DNA from: Muribaculaceae bacterium
Lineage (GTDB): Bacteria; Bacteroidota; Bacteroidia; Bacteroidales; Muribaculaceae
Assembly: GCA_009775535.1 (NCBI GenBank)
Contig: VSPW01000065.1
Span: 1-9,411, forward strand
Direction: 5' to 3'
Length of the DNA: 9,411 bases
Within the stretch, counting starts at the first letter, position 1, and each line of letters begins with the position of its first letter. Positions 5,933 through 9,411 of this stretch are shown here, piece after piece. Below the pieces are notes generated by a model. That model had not been told where the DNA came from and made no database searches. It saw nothing but the letters and a program-made list of their open reading frames with translations. The position numbers and the translations under genes are program-made.

Positions 5933-5964
5933 TTGGTTATAATCCTTAAAATTTCATACCTTTG
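5933..5964 (+). promoter_or_regulatory. Promoter of the DJ-1/TfoX/GNAT-GrpB/YdeI cluster
   Basis: TTG at 5933-5935 and TACCTTTG at 5957-5964 are 21 nt apart, a good Bacteroidetes promoter. The -33 box is embedded in AATTGGTT (5931-5938), the same core as in the palindrome ACCAATTGGT in front of the HxlR gene, so this promoter may be an HxlR target. The predicted leader is about 45 nt. Confidence 0.6.
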
Positions 5965-6016
5965 CAGCTGTGGCCAGGCTTAAGTCGGTTCACTATGTTC
6001 TGAAAGAAGGAAAGGT

Positions 6017-6685
6017 ATGATCTCTTGCATTGAAATCCTTTCAGCTTCTGAAACGATGGAAAAATTAACAGAGATTATGTGCAACGAAATTCTATATATA
6101 CTCTTGCCTGACTATGCAGCGAATGAGGTGGTGTATCTTTCACAGGCTATTGCTTCCGATGAGTTTTCGCTGAAAGAAAATCCTAAGTATGTCAACAAGG
6201 TTGTGGCCCCAACTTTGGAGCCGGTAAAATCCATAGGCGGCTTCCGTACTGTGCCGGATTATTCGTTTGAAACGATGCCTGATTGTTATGCGGCGCTGGT
6301 GCTTATTGGCGGATTTAGCTGGACTACGCCTGTTGCTGACAGGGTTGTACCTATTGTTGAGCGGGCCATTGGGAGTGGCAAGATTGTAGGCGCAATCTGC
6401 AATGGGGCTTCGTTTATGGCAAAGCATGGATTTCTCAATGCTGTCAGCCACACGGGCAATGGCTTGGAGCAATTGAAACTGTGGGGTGGCGTAAATTACA
6501 CTAATCCTGACGGATATGTCCACGCCCAAGCCGTCAGCGATAATAATATAGTTACTGCGAACGGCTCGGCAACGCTTGAATTTGCAAGAGAATTGCTTGT
6601 CTTGCTCGAGAACGACACGCCGGAGCGCATAGAAATGTACTACCAGTTCAACAAGCAAGGGTTCTGCAACTTGTTTCCCGGATAA
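6017..6685 (+). CDS. DJ-1/PfpI-family protein (glutamine amidotransferase-like fold)
   Basis: A 222-residue frame with a DJ-1/PfpI-type core: the first strand ILYILLPDYAANEVVYL, ALVLIGGFSW before the nucleophile region, and the nucleophile elbow GAICNGASFMAKHGFL with Cys128. A conserved-looking HTGNG segment follows. Members include chaperone/deglycase-like, amidase and stress proteins; Cys at the elbow is present, but the exact activity cannot be told. The start is not settled. ATG 6017 has an AAGGA sequence 5 nt upstream; ATG 6056 and ATG 6077 are in frame, and the fold itself begins only at 6077 (MCNEILYILLPDY, 202 residues, Cys108), so the longer form would carry about 20 extra residues. 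It is first in a cluster; the next gene starts 2 nt after its stop. Confidence 0.85.
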   Translation: MISCIEILSASETMEKLTEIMCNEILYILLPDYAANEVVYLSQAIASDEFSLKENPKYVNKVVAPTLEPVKSIGGFRTVPDYSFETMPDCYAALVLIGGFSWTTPVADRVVPIVERAIGSGKIVGAICNGASFMAKHGFLNAVSHTGNGLEQLKLWGGVNYTNPDGYVHAQAVSDNNIVTANGSATLEFARELLVLLENDTPERIEMYYQFNKQGFCNLFPG

Positions 6686-6687
6686 CA

Positions 6688-7053
6688 ATGGCCTGTACTG
6701 TTGAATTTATAGAATTTGTGTGTGGAGCAATCCGACCGCTTGGCGATGTCCGCAGCCGAGAGATGATGGGTGACTACGTTATATATCTCAACGGTAAATG
6801 CGTGATTACCGCTTGCGATAACAAAGCATATGTCAAGAAATTACCATGTATAGCCGATTTGATGGCTGATGCAGAAACCGGATGTCCCTATCAAGGGGCT
6901 AAAGAGGCTTACATTCTTGATTTTACCGATATCCGAAAGGTTTTGGAAGTCATTGAAACGCTTTGGGATAAACTGCCATATCCAAAGTCAAAGACAGAAA
7001 AAAGTCATGGCAATACCACGGGTACAACATTGGCTAAATTACAGTCGGAGTAA
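6688..7053 (+). CDS. TfoX N-terminal-domain protein
   Basis: A 121-residue protein that matches the TfoX N-terminal domain in layout: SREMMGDYVIYLNGKCVITACDNKAYVKKLP (about 23-53), then PYQGAKEAYILDFTDIRKVLEVI and a short end LPYPKSKTEK. Stand-alone versions of this domain are widespread, and their biochemical role is not known; the competence regulator TfoX/Sxy carries it with a second C-terminal domain that is absent here. The tail after residue 105 (SHGNTTGTTLAKLQSE) is longer than the usual domain end and has no obvious structure. The gene starts 2 nt after the DJ-1 gene's stop, indicating translational coupling. Natural competence should not be inferred from this alone. Confidence 0.8.
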   Translation: MACTVEFIEFVCGAIRPLGDVRSREMMGDYVIYLNGKCVITACDNKAYVKKLPCIADLMADAETGCPYQGAKEAYILDFTDIRKVLEVIETLWDKLPYPKSKTEKSHGNTTGTTLAKLQSE

Positions 7054-7079
7054 TATTGTCACATCTTTTGAAAGTGGAC

Positions 7080-8171
7080 ATGATGATTGAAACCGAACGA
7101 CTTATCCTGCGTACTTGGCGGGAAGATGATATAATTCCATTCTCAGAAATAAACAGCAATGGGGATGTGATGGAGTATATGCCCAAATGCCTTTCTTTTG
7201 AAGAGACAAAACAGTTCTACGATCGTATTGTTAATGAGCACAATGCCCTTGGCTATGGCCTTTATGCTGTGGAATTGAAGAATGGAGGCAAATTTATAGG
7301 CTATGTCGGATTCCATAATTTTGATTTTGATGCGGAATTTTCGCCCGGGGTCGAGATCGGTTGGAGAATTGCGAAAGAATACTGGAACAATGGCTACGCT
7401 ACGGAAGCGGCAAAAGCATGCATTGATTACGCCCGAAAGGGGAAATTGGCTAATGAAATTTACTCATTTACGGCAGTCTGTAACCATCGGTCGGAACGTG
7501 TGATGCAGAAGATAGGTATGGAGAGGCAGTGCTGTTTCTCCCATCCGTCGTTGCCTGAGGGCCATAGGCTGAAACTACATGTATTATACAAGTTGAAATT
7601 AACAACATCAAAAAGGAATGGCCTTAAGGATCTGACATTGGAAGAGCTGTGGGAACTGTTTCCCATAGTCCTTAGCCCATATCGGACACAATGGAAAGAA
7701 TGGGCCAATGATGAAATTATAAGCCTGTCGGAAATACTTTCGGTATACTCTCCGGCCATCAGCCATATCGGCAGCACGGCTATTACAGGTATCCAGGCCA
7801 AGCCGATAATAGATATCTTGGTTGAGATCGCGTCTGATGCCGATTGGAATCGTGTGAGGGCTGAAATGGAATCGGCAGGATATATTTGCATGTCGTCCTC
7901 AGGGACACGCATGAGTTTCAACAAAGGATATACCCTTGGCGGCTATGCCGAGAGGGTGTTCCATGTCCATTTTCATGTATACGGTGATAATGATGAAATC
8001 CTTTTCAGGGACTATCTTAACCGCAATCCGGCGCTGGCCCATGAATATGAGACGTTGAAGTTGGGCCTTTTGCCCCGGTATAGAAATGACAGGGACGGCT
8101 ATACCGAGGCCAAGTCGGGATTTGTTGGGAAAATAATGGGTTTGGCCAAGACTGCAGTCCATAGGTCATGA
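7080..8171 (+). CDS. GNAT acetyltransferase-GrpB domain fusion
   Basis: A 363-residue two-domain protein. Residues 1-175 are a RimJ/RimL-like GNAT acetyltransferase: IETERLILRTWREDD at the start, GYGLYAVELKNGGKFIGYVGF, then EIGWRIAKEYWNNGYATEA with the acetyl-CoA-binding turn, and NHRSERVMQKIGM. Residues of about 182-358 are a GrpB/UPF0157 domain with a nucleotidyltransferase-like pattern: SHIGSTAITGIQAKPIIDILV (GST 231-233, KPIID 241-245) and VFHVHFHV (294-300). Both halves look complete, with a short linker (TTSKRNG), so this is a true fusion. Substrates are unknown. The start is ATG 7080 or the next codon, ATG 7083, which gives the family-typical MIETERL; an upstream TTG at 7056 is unlikely. 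It is 26 nt after the TfoX gene and in the same transcription unit by position. Confidence 0.88.
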   Translation: MMIETERLILRTWREDDIIPFSEINSNGDVMEYMPKCLSFEETKQFYDRIVNEHNALGYGLYAVELKNGGKFIGYVGFHNFDFDAEFSPGVEIGWRIAKEYWNNGYATEAAKACIDYARKGKLANEIYSFTAVCNHRSERVMQKIGMERQCCFSHPSLPEGHRLKLHVLYKLKLTTSKRNGLKDLTLEELWELFPIVLSPYRTQWKEWANDEIISLSEILSVYSPAISHIGSTAITGIQAKPIIDILVEIASDADWNRVRAEMESAGYICMSSSGTRMSFNKGYTLGGYAERVFHVHFHVYGDNDEILFRDYLNRNPALAHEYETLKLGLLPRYRNDRDGYTEAKSGFVGKIMGLAKTAVHRS

Positions 8172-8261
8172 TGGTATTGGCCGGTGTCCTATATGCTCAA
8201 TTGTAATCTGGCATATGGCAAAGCGGATAAATTTCCTGGTCAAAAGATAATTTACATAAAA

Positions 8262-8837
8262 ATGACACCACGGAACATTCTTGATATTAATTGCCGTCAG
8301 GCTTTCAGGAAATGGCTAGCTGAGAACCATGCGAAAGAGAGTGAATGTTGGGTTGCTGTCAAGAGGGGTAATAATCCTCCTGCAGATATGCTTTGGTATC
8401 TTGATGCGGTGGAAGAGGCCCTATGTTTCGGATGGATTGATTCTACAGTAAAGACTATCGATGGCGTCACGTTGCAGCGTTTCGGTAAACGGGTAAAGAA
8501 TAGCCAATGGACAGAGTTGAACAAGGAGCGTTGCAGGCGTCTGGAGGCACTTGGCTTGATGACAGACAGTGGGCGTGCCGTATATCCTGACCTTGCTGCC
8601 GTATTTGAAATCATGCCGGAAGTTCTGGAGGCATTCAAGTCTGACCCTGATGCATGGAAAAACTTCAATTCATTCCATCCGTTGTACCAAAGGGTAAGGA
8701 TTGATAATATACAGCGTGTCCGTAAATCGCCGGATTTGTTTAGCGTCAGGCTGCGGAAACTGATTGAAGCCAGTAGGAATGGTAAAATGATAGGCAGTTG
8801 GGACGATAACGGCCGTTTGACGGGGTATGGCAATTAA
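8262..8837 (+). CDS. YdeI/OmpD-associated-type protein
   Basis: A 191-residue protein of the family annotated as YdeI or OmpD-associated (bacteriocin-protection-like) proteins. Landmarks are FRKWLAENHAKESECWVAVKRG, YLDAVEEALCFGWIDSTVKTIDGV, LQRFGKRVKNSQWTELNKERCRRLEALGLM and the C-terminal half with repeated basic segments. The family's function is poorly known, and the bacteriocin link is a name only. The ATG at 8262 fits the usual start; a GTG at 8184 would add 26 residues that do not look like the family. It is 90 nt after the GNAT-GrpB gene, with no clear promoter between, so it may be the last gene of the cluster. It converges on an HxlR gene with only 21 nt between the stops. Confidence 0.85.
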   Translation: MTPRNILDINCRQAFRKWLAENHAKESECWVAVKRGNNPPADMLWYLDAVEEALCFGWIDSTVKTIDGVTLQRFGKRVKNSQWTELNKERCRRLEALGLMTDSGRAVYPDLAAVFEIMPEVLEAFKSDPDAWKNFNSFHPLYQRVRIDNIQRVRKSPDLFSVRLRKLIEASRNGKMIGSWDDNGRLTGYGN

Positions 8838-8858
8838 TGCCTGGTGTGAATAAGGGGA

Positions 8859-9242
8859 CTATAGCTGTTTTTTGTTTGCCCTTGCGGATACGATGTTGTC
8901 ATAGTTTTCGGAAGCCCATGATATAAGGCTGCCTACTATCGGCATAAGGCTTAGGCCTGTGGCAGATAATGAATATTCGACACGTGGAGGAATCTCGGGA
9001 TATATCTTGCGGTTTACAAGCCCGTCTGCTTCCAGGCCTTTAAGTGTGGTGCTAAGGACTTTCGGCGAGATGTCGGGGAGTGCCTTGCCGATGGTGCTGA
9101 AGCGAGTCTTACCGTTTTCAGACAGGAGGCATAGTATAAGTAATGCCCATTTGCCCGAAAAGCGTGAAACTACGTTGCGGATGGGGCAGTTGTCCATATG
9201 GGCAAATTTTTTTATATTTTCTTCGGTCTGCAAATTGCTCAT
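8859..9242 (-). CDS. Second HxlR-family winged-helix regulator
   Basis: A 127-residue protein with HxlR landmarks: DNCPIRNVVSRFSGKWALLILCLL (conserved Cys19), TRFSTIGKALPDISPKVLSTTLKGL (helix-turn-helix), ADGLVNRKIYPEIPPRVEYSLSATG (wing) and a C-terminal dimerisation helix ending in SWASENYDNIVSA. Cys19 sits at the position used for redox or electrophile sensing in some relatives. The ATG at 9242 is chosen; TTG 9248 is an alternative only two codons upstream, and ATG 9197 (MDNCPIRN) is a possible shorter form. It diverges from a gene starting at 9396, the likely target, and a TAACC/GGTTA repeat sits between them. No clear -7 box is seen for this gene. It is convergent with the YdeI-type gene. 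Confidence 0.9.
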   Translation of the reverse strand: MSNLQTEENIKKFAHMDNCPIRNVVSRFSGKWALLILCLLSENGKTRFSTIGKALPDISPKVLSTTLKGLEADGLVNRKIYPEIPPRVEYSLSATGLSLMPIVGSLISWASENYDNIVSARANKKQL

Positions 9243-9284
9243 ATTCAATATTTATAACTTTTAGGTAAGTGGGTTGCCTTTGTG

Positions 9285-9301
9285 TAACCTCTTGGTGGTT
9301 A
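9285..9301. promoter_or_regulatory. Probable HxlR operator, TAACC-N7-GGTTA
   Basis: A perfect inverted repeat, TAACC (9285-9289) and GGTTA (9297-9301), with a 7-nt centre, lies between the divergent HxlR gene and the gene at 9396. It covers the -33 box (TTG 9292-9294) of the plus-strand promoter, so binding there would block RNA polymerase. A related AGGTAAGTGGGTT sits 20 bp to the left (9263-9275). Confidence 0.5.
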
Positions 9302-9322
9302 GAATATAAACGTCTAATTTTG
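9292..9322 (+). promoter_or_regulatory. Promoter of the gene at the right edge
   Basis: TTG at 9292-9294 and TAATTTTG at 9315-9322 are separated by 20 nt, an excellent Bacteroidetes promoter. The start is expected near 9329, giving a leader of about 65 nt before ATG 9396. Confidence 0.65.
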
Positions 9323-9395
9323 CGCTATCAAAAAGAAAGCGGCTTTCAATATTGACAAAGGTATATAATATTCATCAATAAATAAAATCTATAGT

Positions 9396-9411
9396 ATGGA
9401 CAATATTAAGG
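9396..9411 (+). CDS. Start of a gene cut by the window edge
   Basis: ATG at 9396 begins MDNIK and runs off the window. It lies behind a good promoter with an operator-like repeat and diverges from an HxlR regulator, so it is probably that regulator's target, commonly a reductase or dehydrogenase in such pairs. Five residues are too few to identify it. Confidence 0.5.

Noticed and set aside
6140..6688. A 182-codon minus-strand open frame opposite the DJ-1 gene
   Set aside because: The plus frame has clear family motifs and good context; the antisense frame has none.
6869..7090. An overlapping plus-strand frame covering the TfoX gene's end
   Set aside because: It is an out-of-phase shadow. 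It could hint at a frameshift in the TfoX tail, but the tail lies after the domain is complete.

Overview
The window looks like chromosome from an anaerobic gut-type member of Bacteroidales. The reasons are promoters of the Bacteroidetes kind (a TAnnTTTG -7 box about 20 nt after a TTG-type -33 box, with TAATTTTG or a close variant seen five times), an outer-membrane barrel protein of the CarboxypepD_reg-like plus plug plus barrel type, a tail typical of Bacteroidetes regulators at the left edge, and start sites that mostly lack a clear Shine-Dalgarno sequence. Identifications rest on reading the sequence and knowledge of the families; no searches were run.

Left part (1-3190): the C-terminal end of a regulator with a LuxR-like helix-turn-helix, a 41-bp hyphenated inverted repeat, a promoter, a 768-residue outer-membrane beta-barrel protein and, 18 nt later, a 130-residue secreted protein of unknown function. 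The two genes look like one transcript closed by a strong hairpin at 3139-3184.

Middle (3063-4463): about 1.4 kb without an intact protein gene. It holds decayed coding fragments on the minus strand (3264-3525), a group of hairpins of which two are mutually exclusive (3586-3649), an exact DnaA-box sequence beside an AT-rich tract (3717-3766), a good promoter (3766-3797), and a very GC-rich segment (about 3804-4130). That segment is built from two related modules, each with a hairpin that shares loop sequence and shows a compensatory base-pair change. This is the best candidate for an undescribed structured RNA in the window. A short fragment like the tail of a short-chain dehydrogenase follows at 4331-4420.

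Right part (4464-9411): a minus-strand radical SAM protein diverges from an HxlR-family regulator. Next comes a same-strand cluster with its own promoter: a DJ-1/PfpI-family protein, a TfoX N-terminal-domain protein, a GNAT-GrpB fusion and a YdeI/OmpD-associated-type protein. A second HxlR regulator converges on the cluster and itself diverges from a gene that has just begun at the right edge. The shared motif ATTGGT/ACCAAT occurs in the radical SAM/HxlR intergenic region and in the -33 box of the DJ-1 promoter. It suggests, but does not prove, that the first HxlR protein controls both. A perfect TAACC-N7-GGTTA repeat overlaps the -33 box of the last promoter and is the likely operator of the second HxlR protein. 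Overall the right part reads as an accessory cluster of small stress or detoxification-type enzymes framed by redox- or electrophile-sensing regulators; the substrates are not visible.
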